This document shows positions 8,087 to 19,386 of a DNA stretch of 64,000 bases, in pieces (position 1 is the first letter of the stretch; each line of letters begins with the position of its first letter). Source of the DNA: UBA4427 sp046351135. GTDB lineage: Bacteria; Myxococcota_A; UBA9160; UBA4427. Made by a program: the position numbers and the translations under genes. The notes beneath the pieces were generated by a model. It saw nothing but the letters and a program-made list of their open reading frames with translations, did no database searches and was not told the DNA's origin. The stretch spans positions 124,001-188,000 of the forward strand of contig JAXLZA010000001.1 of the NCBI GenBank assembly GCA_046351135.1, read 5' to 3'.

Positions 8087-11000
8087 GCGCGGCGCGCTGG
8101 CAGTTCTTCATCGATTGCGGCGGGACCTTCACGGACTGCATCGGGGTGTCGCCCGAAGGCGCGCTCTCGGTCGTCAAGGTGCTGTCGGCGGGGGACGCCC
8201 CGGTCCGCGCGATCGAGGCGCTGCTCGCGCGGGCGGGGGAGGTGACGCCGCCTTCGGCGCTCGCCTGCTCGGTCCGGCTCGGGACGACGGTGGCGACCAA
8301 CGCGCTGCTCGAGCGGCGCGGCGTGCCGACCGCGCTCGTCGCTCCGCGCGGGCTCGCCGGCGTCTTCGACATCGGGACCCAGGAGCGCCCGGCGCTCTTC
8401 GAGCTCGAGATCCACAAGCCGCCGCGCCTGCACGCCTGGGCCCTCGAGGTCGCGGGGCGCCGCGCGGCGACGGGCGAGGCGATCGAGGCGCTCGAGCCCG
8501 AGGCGGCGCGGCGCGCCCTCGCGCAGGCGCGGGCCGAGGGGGCGCGCTCGGTCGCGATCGTGATGCTCCACGCCCACCGCGTGACCGACGACGAGGAGTC
8601 GCTCGCGCAGCTCGCGCGGGAGGCGGGCTTCGAGGAGGTCGTCTGCTCCCACGCCTGCGGCCGCGAGATCGGCTTCCTCGCCCGGGGCGAGACCGCGATC
8701 GCCGACGCCTATCTGACGCCGAGGCTGCGCGAGCACGTCGAGCGCCTCACGGCGGCGCTGCCCCGGGCCGAGCTCCGTCTCATGCAGTCCTCGGGCGGCC
8801 TCACGAGCGCTGCGCGCTTCCGCGGGCCGAACGCGCTCCTCTCGGGGCCGGCCGGCGGCGTGCTCGCGACGCGGGCGGTGGCGGCGGGGGCGGGGCGCTC
8901 GCGGGCGATCGGCTTCGACATGGGCGGGACCTCGACCGACGTCTCCCTCGTCGACGGCGATCGGCTCGAGCGCAGCTTCGAGAGCGTGGTCGGCGGCGTG
9001 CGGGTCAAGGCGCCGATGCTGCGCATCCACACCGTCGCCGCCGGCGGCGGCTCGCTCTGCCGCTTCGACGGCAGCCGCTTCACCGTCGGCCCCGAGAGCG
9101 CCGGCGCGGATCCGGGCCCGCTCTGTTATGCGCGCCGCGACGCGAGCGGGGCCCCGCGCGCGCGGGAGCTCACGGTCACCGACGCGAACTTCGTCCTCGG
9201 CCGCGTCCTGGCCGACCGCTTCCCCTTCGCCCTCGAGCGGGCGGGCGTCGATCGCGCGCTGGCGGCGCTGCAGGCCGAGCTCGCGCGCGCGGGCTTCCCG
9301 CGCAGCCCCGAGGCGATCGCGGCGGGCTTCGTCGAGATCGCGAACGCCCACATGGCCCAGGCGATCGTCGAGGTCTGCGTGTCGCGCGGCGTCGATCCCC
9401 GCGACCACGTGCTCGTCGGCTTCGGCGGCGCCGGGGGGCAGCACGTCTGCGCCCTCGCGCGGCGGCTCGGGATCCGCGAGATCCTGCTCCACCCCCTCGC
9501 CGGCGTGCTCTCGGCCTACGGCATCGGGATCGCGCGACAGACCTGGCACGGCGAGCAGGACGGTGGCCAGCGGACGCTGCCCGAGGCGGGGCCCGTCGCG
9601 CCCGAGCTCGCGGCGGTGTGGGACGCGCTGGCGCGGCAGGGGATCGACGCGCTCCGCGCCGAGGGCGAGGAGGAGGAGGCGCTCCGCTTCGAGGCGAGCC
9701 TCGATCTCGGCTACCTCGGCACCGACACCGCCCTCGAGGTCCTCGCCCCCGGCGGCCTCGGCTCCCCCGAGAGCCGCACCGCCGGGGCCTGGCGGGCAGC
9801 CTTCGAAGGCCTCCACCGCGAGCGCTTCGGCTACGTCCGACCCGGGCGCGCCGTCGCGATCAAGGCGATCCGCCTGCGCGTCGTCGGTCCGGAGAACGCG
9901 GTCGAGGCGGGCGGGGGAGCGGGCGCGGTCGCGGGACGCCCGAGCGGATCGCCCGGCGGCACCGCTTCCGGCGCCCCGGCGCCGCTGCGCACGGAGCGGG
10001 TCTGGTTCGCGGGGCCCGGCTTCGTCGAGACCCCCGTCTTCGCCCGCGAGGCGCTCGCCGCCGGGTCGCGCCTCGCCGGCCCGGCCCTGATCCTCGAGGC
10101 CAGCGCGACCGTCGTGCTCGACCCGGGCTTCGCGCTCGTCGTCGAGGCCGGGGGCGTCTTCCGGATCACGGCAGAGGCGGCGCACACGGCCGCCTCGACG
10201 GCCGCGGCGACCGCGACCGCGGCCGGTGCGGCCGCCGATCCGGTGCGGCTCGAGATCCTCGGGAGCCGCTTCATGTCGATCGCCGAGCAGATGGGGGCGG
10301 TGCTCCGGAACACGTCGGTCTCGACCAACATCAAGGAGCGCCTCGACTACTCCTGCGCGGTCTTCGATCGCGAGGGCGGCCTCGTCGCCAACGCGCCCCA
10401 CATCCCGGTCCACCTCGGCGCGATGGCGGACACGGTCGCCGCGGTCCGCCGGCGCTTCGCGCCCTTCGGCGACGGCGACGTCGTCGTCACCAACGATCCC
10501 TTCGAGGGCGGCTCGCACCTGCCGGACGTGACGGTCGTGAGCCCGGTCTTCCTGCCGGGAGCGGCCGATCCGGCGTTCTTCGTCGCGAGCCGGGGCCACC
10601 ACGCGGATCTCGGGGGCGCCGCCCCCGGCTCGATGCCGGCCTGCTCGACGCGCCTCGCCGAGGAGGGCGTCCTGATCGAGGCGTTCCCGCTCGTGCGCGC
10701 GGGGCGCTTCGAGGAGGCGCGCCTGCGCGCGCTGCTCGGTGCGGGGCCGCATCCGGCGCGGCGCCCCGACGACAACGTCGCCGATCTCGAGGCGATGATC
10801 GCCGCGAACCGCGCGGGCGCCGCGCGCCTCGCCGAGCTCGCAGCCGAGGAGGGGGAGGCGGTCGTCCACGCCACGATGGGCGAGCTCCAGACGGCGGCGG
10901 CCCAGATGGTGGCGCGCGAGCTCGCGAAGCTCGCCCCCGGGCGCCACGTCTTCGAGGACGCCCTCGACGATGGAACACCCGTGCGTGTCGCCCTCGACGT

Positions 11001-11823
11001 CGTCCACCGCGCTCCGGGCTCGGCCGACTTGCTGCCGGCGCGGGTCACGATCGACTTCGCGGGGACCGGGGCCGCCGTGCAGGGCAACCTGAACGCACCG
11101 CCCTCGGTGGTGCGCGCCGCGGTGATCTACGTGCTGCGCTCGATCGTCGCCGCGCGCATCCCGCTGAACGGCGGCTGCCTCGCGCCGGTCGAGCTGCGGA
11201 TTCCGCCGGGCTCGCTGCTCGATCCGCCGCGGGGCTCGGCGGTGGCGGGGGGCAACGTCGAGACCTCGCAGCGCGTCGTCGACGTGCTGCTCGGCGCGCT
11301 CGGACGCGCCGCCGCGAGCCAGGGCACGATGAACAACGTGGCGTTCGGCGACGCGGGATTCGGCTACTACGAGACGATCGGCGGGGGCGCGGGCGCGACG
11401 CCCTTCGCCGACGGGGCCTCCGGCGTCCACACCCACATGACCAACACGCGCATCACCGACCCCGAGGTCCTCGAGACGCGCTTCCCGGTCCGCCTCGAGG
11501 TCTTCCGCTTGCGCTCGGGCTCGGGCGGCGCCGGCCGCTTCCGCGGCGGCGAGGGCGTCGAGCGCAGGCTGTGCTTCCTGCGTCCCGTTCGTGTGTCACT
11601 GCTCACGCAGCGCCGGCTCCGGCCGCCCTTCGGCCTCGCCGGTGGGGCGCCGGGGGCGCCCGGGCGCAACCGGCTGCGGCGGGCCGCGACGGGGGCGATC
11701 GAGATGCTGGCGGGGCAGCTCGAGCTCGAGCTCGAGGCCGGGGACGCGCTCTGGATCGAGACGCCGGGCGGCGGCGGCTTCGGGGCGCAGGCAAGTTCGG
11801 CCCGAGCGGCCGCCGACTCTTGA
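8083..11823 (+). CDS. oplA: ATP-dependent 5-oxoprolinase / hydantoinase, fused HyuA-HyuB
   Basis: Large cytosolic hydrolase of 1246 residues, close to the length of single-chain 5-oxoprolinases. The HyuA half (about residues 1-705) has the two ATP-phosphate motifs DCGGTFTDCIG near residue 11 and GFDMGGTSTDVSLV near 280, and FGGAGGQH near 447. The HyuB half (about 721-1240) has NDPFEGGSHLPDVTVV near 804, RGHHADLGG and several Gly-rich loops. The halves are joined by an Ala/Thr-rich linker (about 10175-10240), and a Gly/Ala-rich stretch interrupts the C-terminal part of HyuA (about 9905-9985). The known reaction is ATP-driven opening of 5-oxo-L-proline to L-glutamate; hydantoin or other lactams are possible. 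ATG 8083 overlaps the murJ stop. Confidence 0.85.
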   Translation: MSAARWQFFIDCGGTFTDCIGVSPEGALSVVKVLSAGDAPVRAIEALLARAGEVTPPSALACSVRLGTTVATNALLERRGVPTALVAPRGLAGVFDIGTQERPALFELEIHKPPRLHAWALEVAGRRAATGEAIEALEPEAARRALAQARAEGARSVAIVMLHAHRVTDDEESLAQLAREAGFEEVVCSHACGREIGFLARGETAIADAYLTPRLREHVERLTAALPRAELRLMQSSGGLTSAARFRGPNALLSGPAGGVLATRAVAAGAGRSRAIGFDMGGTSTDVSLVDGDRLERSFESVVGGVRVKAPMLRIHTVAAGGGSLCRFDGSRFTVGPESAGADPGPLCYARRDASGAPRARELTVTDANFVLGRVLADRFPFALERAGVDRALAALQAELARAGFPRSPEAIAAGFVEIANAHMAQAIVEVCVSRGVDPRDHVLVGFGGAGGQHVCALARRLGIREILLHPLAGVLSAYGIGIARQTWHGEQDGGQRTLPEAGPVAPELAAVWDALARQGIDALRAEGEEEEALRFEASLDLGYLGTDTALEVLAPGGLGSPESRTAGAWRAAFEGLHRERFGYVRPGRAVAIKAIRLRVVGPENAVEAGGGAGAVAGRPSGSPGGTASGAPAPLRTERVWFAGPGFVETPVFAREALAAGSRLAGPALILEASATVVLDPGFALVVEAGGVFRITAEAAHTAASTAAATATAAGAAADPVRLEILGSRFMSIAEQMGAVLRNTSVSTNIKERLDYSCAVFDREGGLVANAPHIPVHLGAMADTVAAVRRRFAPFGDGDVVVTNDPFEGGSHLPDVTVVSPVFLPGAADPAFFVASRGHHADLGGAAPGSMPACSTRLAEEGVLIEAFPLVRAGRFEEARLRALLGAGPHPARRPDDNVADLEAMIAANRAGAARLAELAAEEGEAVVHATMGELQTAAAQMVARELAKLAPGRHVFEDALDDGTPVRVALDVVHRAPGSADLLPARVTIDFAGTGAAVQGNLNAPPSVVRAAVIYVLRSIVAARIPLNGGCLAPVELRIPPGSLLDPPRGSAVAGGNVETSQRVVDVLLGALGRAAASQGTMNNVAFGDAGFGYYETIGGGAGATPFADGASGVHTHMTNTRITDPEVLETRFPVRLEVFRLRSGSGGAGRFRGGEGVERRLCFLRPVRVSLLTQRRLRPPFGLAGGAPGAPGRNRLRRAATGAIEMLAGQLELELEAGDALWIETPGGGGFGAQASSARAAADS

Positions 11824-11848
11824 TCTCGCCCGCCCGGCCCTCTAATGT
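11820..11848 (+). promoter_or_regulatory. Sigma-70-type promoter of tRNA-Lys
   Basis: TTGATC (11820-11825), a 17-base spacer and TAATGT (11843-11848) lie directly before the tRNA, with transcription expected to begin at or next to the mature 5' end at 11855. The -35 element includes the stop codon of the oxoprolinase gene. The fit to consensus is moderate but spacing and position are right. Confidence 0.55.
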
Positions 11849-11854
11849 CCGCCC

Positions 11855-11931
11855 GGGCGAGTAGCTCAATTGGTTAGAGCAAGTGACTCTTAATCACTAG
11901 GTTCAGGGTTCGATTCCCTGCTCGCTCACCA
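11855..11931 (+). tRNA. tRNA-Lys (anticodon CUU)
   Basis: Full cloverleaf. The acceptor stem GGGCGAG pairs with CTCGCTC with one G-U pair, the anticodon stem AGTGA/TCACT encloses loop CTCTTAA with anticodon CUU, and the T arm is CAGGG-TTCGATT-CCCTG. CCA is encoded. It reads AAG codons, which dominate in this G+C-rich genome. Confidence 0.95.
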
Positions 11932-12061
11932 CCCAGCCCGGTCGAACGCGTCGCGCGACGCTGCTCGGATCGGCTCGGATCCCCGGATTCGAGCCGAGAG
12001 AGGAGCGGACGGAGCGCGTCCGACTGCGTTTCGACCTCGATCGCTCGGCGATCGCGGGCAT

Positions 12062-12144
12062 GCCGGGGTGGCGGAATTGGTAGACGCAGTGGCCTTAGAA
12101 GCCACCGTCCTTTGGACGTGCAGGTTCGAGTCCTGTCCCCGGCA
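12062..12144 (+). tRNA. tRNA-Leu (anticodon UAG)
   Basis: Class II tRNA with a variable arm. Acceptor GCCGGGG pairs with CCCCGGC, the anticodon stem GTGGC/GCCAC encloses loop CTTAGAA (anticodon UAG), and the T arm contains TTCGAGT. The discriminator A at 12144 is followed by CCC, so the CCA end is not fully encoded, unlike the other tRNAs here. It lies 130 bases after tRNA-Lys and may share its promoter. Confidence 0.93.
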
Positions 12145-12261
12145 CCCGCGCGGCGAGGTCCGATCGGGCCAGGTGGGCCGGGCCGGTCGGACGCCGGGCA
12201 GATCGCCGGGCGGGCATCCAGCCCGCGAGCCGCACGCGAACTCTCAAGATCGAGGATGAGC

Positions 12262-13578
12262 ATGGCCGAGTTGGAGACCGCAGCGCGCGAGGTCCGGGTC
12301 GAGAAGAACGTCGTCTCCCCGGTGGTGAGTGAGCTCTCCGTGGAGGTGCCGGCCGGCCGCGTCGACGAGGCCTTCGCGCGGGTTCTCCAGGAGCTGCGCA
12401 AGGGGGCCCGGGTCAAGGGCTTCCGGCCGGGCAAGGTCCCGACCCACGTCATCAAGCAGCTCTACGGCCCGCAGCTCGGCGAGGAGGTCGAGCGCGTGCT
12501 GGTCAACCAGACGCTCCCCGACGCCGTGACCCAGGTCGGGATCGTCCCCGTGGTCGAGCCGCAGATCGAGGCCGAGCCGCCGGTGGCCGGCCAGTCGTTC
12601 CAGTACAAGGCTCGAATCGAGATGAAGCCCGAGATCGAGCTGCCCGACCTGACTTCGATTTCCGGCACGCGGCCGACCGTCAAGGTGGGGGAGGACGAGG
12701 TCCTCGCCGAGCTCGAGCGCCTGCGCGAGCGGCAGGCGGCCTGGATCGAGGAGGCCGAGGACGTGCTGGCCGCGAACGGCCATCAGGTGACGGTCGACTT
12801 CGTCGGCACGATCGACGGCGTCGCCTTCGAGGGGGGAACGGCGGAAGGCGTCGAGATCGAGCTCGGCTCCGGTCGCATGATCCCCGGCTTCGAGGAGCAG
12901 CTCGTGGGCGCCCGCTCGGGCGAGTCCCGCTCGCTCCAGGTGACGTTCCCGACGCCGTACGGCAATCCGGCGCTGGCCGGCAAGGCGGCGGTCTTCGCCG
13001 CGAAGGTGACGGCGATCAAGCGCCGCGAGCTGCCCGTGCTCGACGACGATTTCGCGAAGGACCTCGGGGATTTCGAGACGCTGGGTGACGTGAAGCGCAA
13101 GCTTCAGGAGTCGCTCGAGAGCCAGCGCCGTCACGCCTCGGACCACGCGCTCGAGCGCAGCCTGCTCGACGACCTCGTCTCGCGCACGTCGTTCGAGGTC
13201 CCGCCGACGCTCGTGGCCCGCCAGCTCGAGAGCCAGATCCAGCAGCTCGAGCAGCAGCTGCGCGGACGCCTGCCGGAGAACGAGCTGCGCATGCGCGTCG
13301 CGCAGCTGCGCGAAGAGGGCTGGTCCGAGGCGAAGCGGCGTGTGCAGGAGGCGCTGCTGCTCGAGTCCGTCGCGGCCCGCGCGACGCTCGCGGCGAGCGA
13401 GGAGGAGATCCACGCGCGCCTCGACGAGATGGCGGCGAGCCAGGGCTTCGACGCGAAGCTGATGCACGACCTCGCGCGCAGCCAGGGCTGGCACGCCGCG
13501 ATCGCCGCGGAGATCGTCGATCGCAAGGCGCTCGCCCATCTCACCGCCCAGGCCCGGATCGCCGAAGTCGAGGCCTGA
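12262..13578 (+). CDS. tig: Trigger factor
   Basis: Ribosome-associated chaperone with peptidyl-prolyl isomerase activity that meets nascent chains at the exit tunnel. The ribosome-binding signature is VKGFRPGKVP near residue 50. The FKBP-type domain lies around residues 170-255 (VTVDFVGTIDGVAFEGGTAEGVEIELGSGRMIPGFEEQLVG), and the long helical C-terminal arms follow. Length (438 residues) is typical. ATG 12262 is chosen because GAGG at 12252-12255 is well spaced for it; ATG 12256 is in frame but directly abuts that site. It heads the tig-clpP-clpX-lon protein quality-control cluster. Confidence 0.95.
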   Translation: MAELETAAREVRVEKNVVSPVVSELSVEVPAGRVDEAFARVLQELRKGARVKGFRPGKVPTHVIKQLYGPQLGEEVERVLVNQTLPDAVTQVGIVPVVEPQIEAEPPVAGQSFQYKARIEMKPEIELPDLTSISGTRPTVKVGEDEVLAELERLRERQAAWIEEAEDVLAANGHQVTVDFVGTIDGVAFEGGTAEGVEIELGSGRMIPGFEEQLVGARSGESRSLQVTFPTPYGNPALAGKAAVFAAKVTAIKRRELPVLDDDFAKDLGDFETLGDVKRKLQESLESQRRHASDHALERSLLDDLVSRTSFEVPPTLVARQLESQIQQLEQQLRGRLPENELRMRVAQLREEGWSEAKRRVQEALLLESVAARATLAASEEEIHARLDEMAASQGFDAKLMHDLARSQGWHAAIAAEIVDRKALAHLTAQARIAEVEA

Positions 13579-13789
13579 GCGCCCTGCGCGTCGCCTGCGC
13601 CGCACGCCGGTGCGTCTGCACACACCGCGCTCGAGCGCTCGGAGGCCGTGGCCCGATTCCGCGCGCCGCGTGCGCGGCGGAGCGTCCGTGACCGCGCGCC
13701 GTGGCGCACGTCCACCCCGCGAGTTGCCAAGCCTCTCCGGAAGACCGAGACTAGGTCTGCAGCTCGTTCGAAAGGAGACTCGCAGGACG

Positions 13790-14418
13790 ATGAGGGAGCG
13801 GACCCCGACGGTGGCCTACACGATCCCGTACGTGATCGAGCAGAATCAGCGGGGCGAACGGGTGTTCGACATCTATTCGCGGCTCCTGCGCGACCGCGTG
13901 ATCTTCCTCGGGAGCGAGATCCACGACGACGTGGCCAACGTGGTGGTGGCCCAGCTGCTCTACCTCGAGGCGGATGATCCGGACAAGGACATCCATCTCT
14001 ACATCAATTCGCCCGGGGGCTCGGTGACCGCCGGCCTCGCGATCTACGACACGATGCAGTTCATCCGCTCCGACGTGCACACGACCTGCATCGGCCAGGC
14101 CTCGTCGATGGGCGCCTGGCTGCTCGCGGCCGGGACGCCGGGGAAGCGCACGGCGCTCGCGAACTCCCGCGTGATGATCCATCAGCCGATGGGCGGCGCC
14201 CGGGGCCAGGCCTCCGACATCGACATCCAGGCGCAGGAGATCCTGAAGCTGCGCCACCGGATGAACGAAATCCTGTCGGGCCACACCGGTCGCCCGCTCG
14301 AGCAGATCGCCTCCGATACGGAGCGCGACTACTATATGAGCGCCGATGAGGCGAAGGAGTACGGGATCGTCGACGTCGTGGCGAGCAGTCGCGCGACGCT
14401 GCTCAAGGAAGTGGCGAA

Positions 14419-14422
<4 letters not shown>
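13790..14422 (+). CDS. clpP: ATP-dependent Clp protease proteolytic subunit
   Basis: Serine peptidase that forms the 14-subunit barrel degrading unfolded or tagged proteins fed by ClpX or ClpA. The catalytic triad is visible: Ser106 in GQASSMGAW, His131 in VMIHQPMGG and Asp180 in SDTERDYYMS. The oxyanion-hole loop NSPGGSVTAG is present. Length (210 residues) fits the family, including a short propeptide-like N-terminus. A strong AAGGAG site stands about 12 bases before ATG 13790. It overlaps clpX by four bases, so the protease and its unfoldase are translationally coupled. The 211 bases between tig and clpP show no clear terminator. Confidence 0.97.
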
Positions 14423-15663
<1,241 letters not shown>

Positions 15664-15683
15664 TCGCCGGGCGCGCTGCGCCG

Positions 15684-15773
15684 ATGGGGACGGCATCGAT
15701 GGGTACGGCATCGGTGGGTACGGAATCGGTGGGTACGGAATCGGTGGTTACGGAATCGGTGGTTACGGAATCG
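15684..15773. repeat. 15-bp tandem repeat, six units, between clpX and lon
   Basis: Six head-to-tail 15-base units with period exactly 15. Units 1-2 begin ATGGG and end GGCATCG; units 3-4 are identical to each other (GTGGGTACGGAATCG); units 5-6 are identical to each other (GTGGTTACGGAATCG). This pairwise pattern suggests recent duplication. It fills most of the gap between the clpX stop and the lon start, so it lies in the lon 5' untranslated region or promoter. There are no spacers, so it is not CRISPR. Confidence 0.92.
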
Positions 15774-15834
15774 GTGAAGAGACGGCACCGATGAGGAAAT
15801 GGGGCGAGACGGCCTGAACGATTCGGAGGGGGGC

Positions 15835-18309
<2,475 letters not shown>

Positions 18310-18325
18310 TCGTCCGATCCTTCCG

Positions 18326-18341
18326 CCCGGGCCTGCCCGGG
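18326..18341 (+). terminator. Short G+C hairpin between lon and tRNA-Val
   Basis: CCCGGGC and GCCCGGG are separated by two bases just after lon and two bases before the tRNA. There is no T-run, so it could be a weak or Rho-assisted terminator or simply local G+C structure. Confidence 0.25.
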
Positions 18342-18343
18342 AT

Positions 18344-18420
18344 GGGCGCGTAGCTCAGCTGGCTAGAGCACCTCGTTTACACCGAGGGGGTCCGGGGTTC
18401 GAGTCCCTGTGCGCCCACCA
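18344..18420 (+). tRNA. tRNA-Val (anticodon UAC)
   Basis: Acceptor GGGCGCG pairs with TGCGCCC (one G-U pair). The D arm is GCTCAGCTGGCTAGAGC. Anticodon stem CCTCG/CGAGG holds loop TTTACAC with anticodon UAC, and the T arm is CGGGG-TTCGAGT-CCCTG. CCA is encoded. Confidence 0.95.
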
Positions 18421-18480
18421 TCTCCGCGTGCAGGGCCCGGTCCCGTCGCGGGTCCTGAAGCCACGGGGCGTACGACATCG

Positions 18481-19179
18481 ATGGACCGCAGCGCCTTCGA
18501 ATCCGAATCCGTCTTTCCCGCCGAGCCCGTCCCGCCCCGCGTCTTCGTCGAGGACGTGATCCCGTCGCTCTTCGTCGACCTCGAGCTCTCACCCGAGGAG
18601 CGCCGGGCGGAGCTGCGGCTCGGCGTCGTGCTGCGGGGCGAGGAGGGGGGCGAGTGGACGCTCCACTTCGTCGACGGCGAGCTCGGCATCGGCTCGCCCC
18701 GGGCGCCCGAATGCGACGTCACCATCGTCCAGCGGGTCACCGACTGGCGCGCGGCGCTCTGGGAGGGCCGGCCGGCCTTCGTGGCCGACGCGGTGCACCA
18801 GCTGATGCTGCCGGGGGCGGCGGGGATGCGTCCCGGGCTCCATTCCGGGCTCTCGGGGCTGGCTTCGATGCCCGATCCGCAGACGGTGGCCGAGCTGCAG
18901 GCGCTGCGGGGGCTCGTCGAGGTCCGGGTCGCCTCGCCGGGGCGCGTGGAGCCCGGCGGCGTCGACGACTGGTGTCTCGCGATCCAGCTCGGGCCGGGGC
19001 CCCTCGCGACGGCGCCCGACGCGACCATCGCCCTCGGTGCCGAGCAGGCCGAGGCGATCCACCGCGGCGAGCTCCATCCGATCGAGGCCTTGATCACGGG
19101 CCAGCTCCGGCTCGAGGGCGATCTCGGCCTGATCCTCCAGCTCCAGGCCCTCGCCATGCGGGCGATGATTCCGCGCTAG
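18481..19179 (+). CDS. SCP2 sterol-transfer-like protein with two repeats
   Basis: Soluble protein of 232 residues that appears to hold two SCP2-like lipid-binding folds. The first (about residues 30-110) has WTLHFVDGELGIGSP and a DWRAALWEGRPAF segment; the second (about 140-230) ends in EALITGQLRLEGDLGLILQLQAL, which closely follows the SCP2 C-terminal signature. SCP2 proteins bind sterols, fatty acids or acyl-CoA. ATG 18481 is the first start clear of the tRNA. No signal peptide is seen. The gene stands alone between tRNA-Val and tRNA-Asp. The second domain is convincing; the first is an inference from its pattern. Confidence 0.6.
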   Translation: MDRSAFESESVFPAEPVPPRVFVEDVIPSLFVDLELSPEERRAELRLGVVLRGEEGGEWTLHFVDGELGIGSPRAPECDVTIVQRVTDWRAALWEGRPAFVADAVHQLMLPGAAGMRPGLHSGLSGLASMPDPQTVAELQALRGLVEVRVASPGRVEPGGVDDWCLAIQLGPGPLATAPDATIALGAEQAEAIHRGELHPIEALITGQLRLEGDLGLILQLQALAMRAMIPR

Positions 19180-19254
19180 ACCCGCGCCGATCTCGCCGGG
19201 GCTGCTAGCGGGGCCGCGGCTTCTCCGCTAAAAATTGGCGCCCAGAACTGCTGC

Positions 19255-19331
19255 GGGCCGGTAGTTCAACCGGTTAGAGCACCGGCCTGTCACGCCGGAA
19301 GTTGCGGGTTCGAGTCCCGTCCGGCCCGCCA
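19255..19331 (+). tRNA. tRNA-Asp (anticodon GUC)
   Basis: Acceptor GGGCCGG pairs with CCGGCCC. Anticodon stem CCGGC/GCCGG holds loop CTGTCAC with anticodon GUC, the T arm contains TTCGAGT, the discriminator is G, and CCA is encoded. An A-rich CTAAAAAT about 25 bases upstream could be its -10 element. Confidence 0.95.
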
Positions 19332-19386
19332 GTCTCCCCCCTCGAATCTCCCTGCCGATCCCGTCCCTGCCTCGGCCCCGAACGGG

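Noticed and set aside
7633..11436. A 1267-codon open frame antisense to the oxoprolinase gene
   Set aside because: It mirrors the codon structure of a certain gene on the other strand; its translation is Arg/Asp/Gly-rich, with no domain. Long antisense frames are expected at this G+C content.
15684..15773. Possible CRISPR array
   Set aside because: Units are 15 bases, directly contiguous and without spacers.
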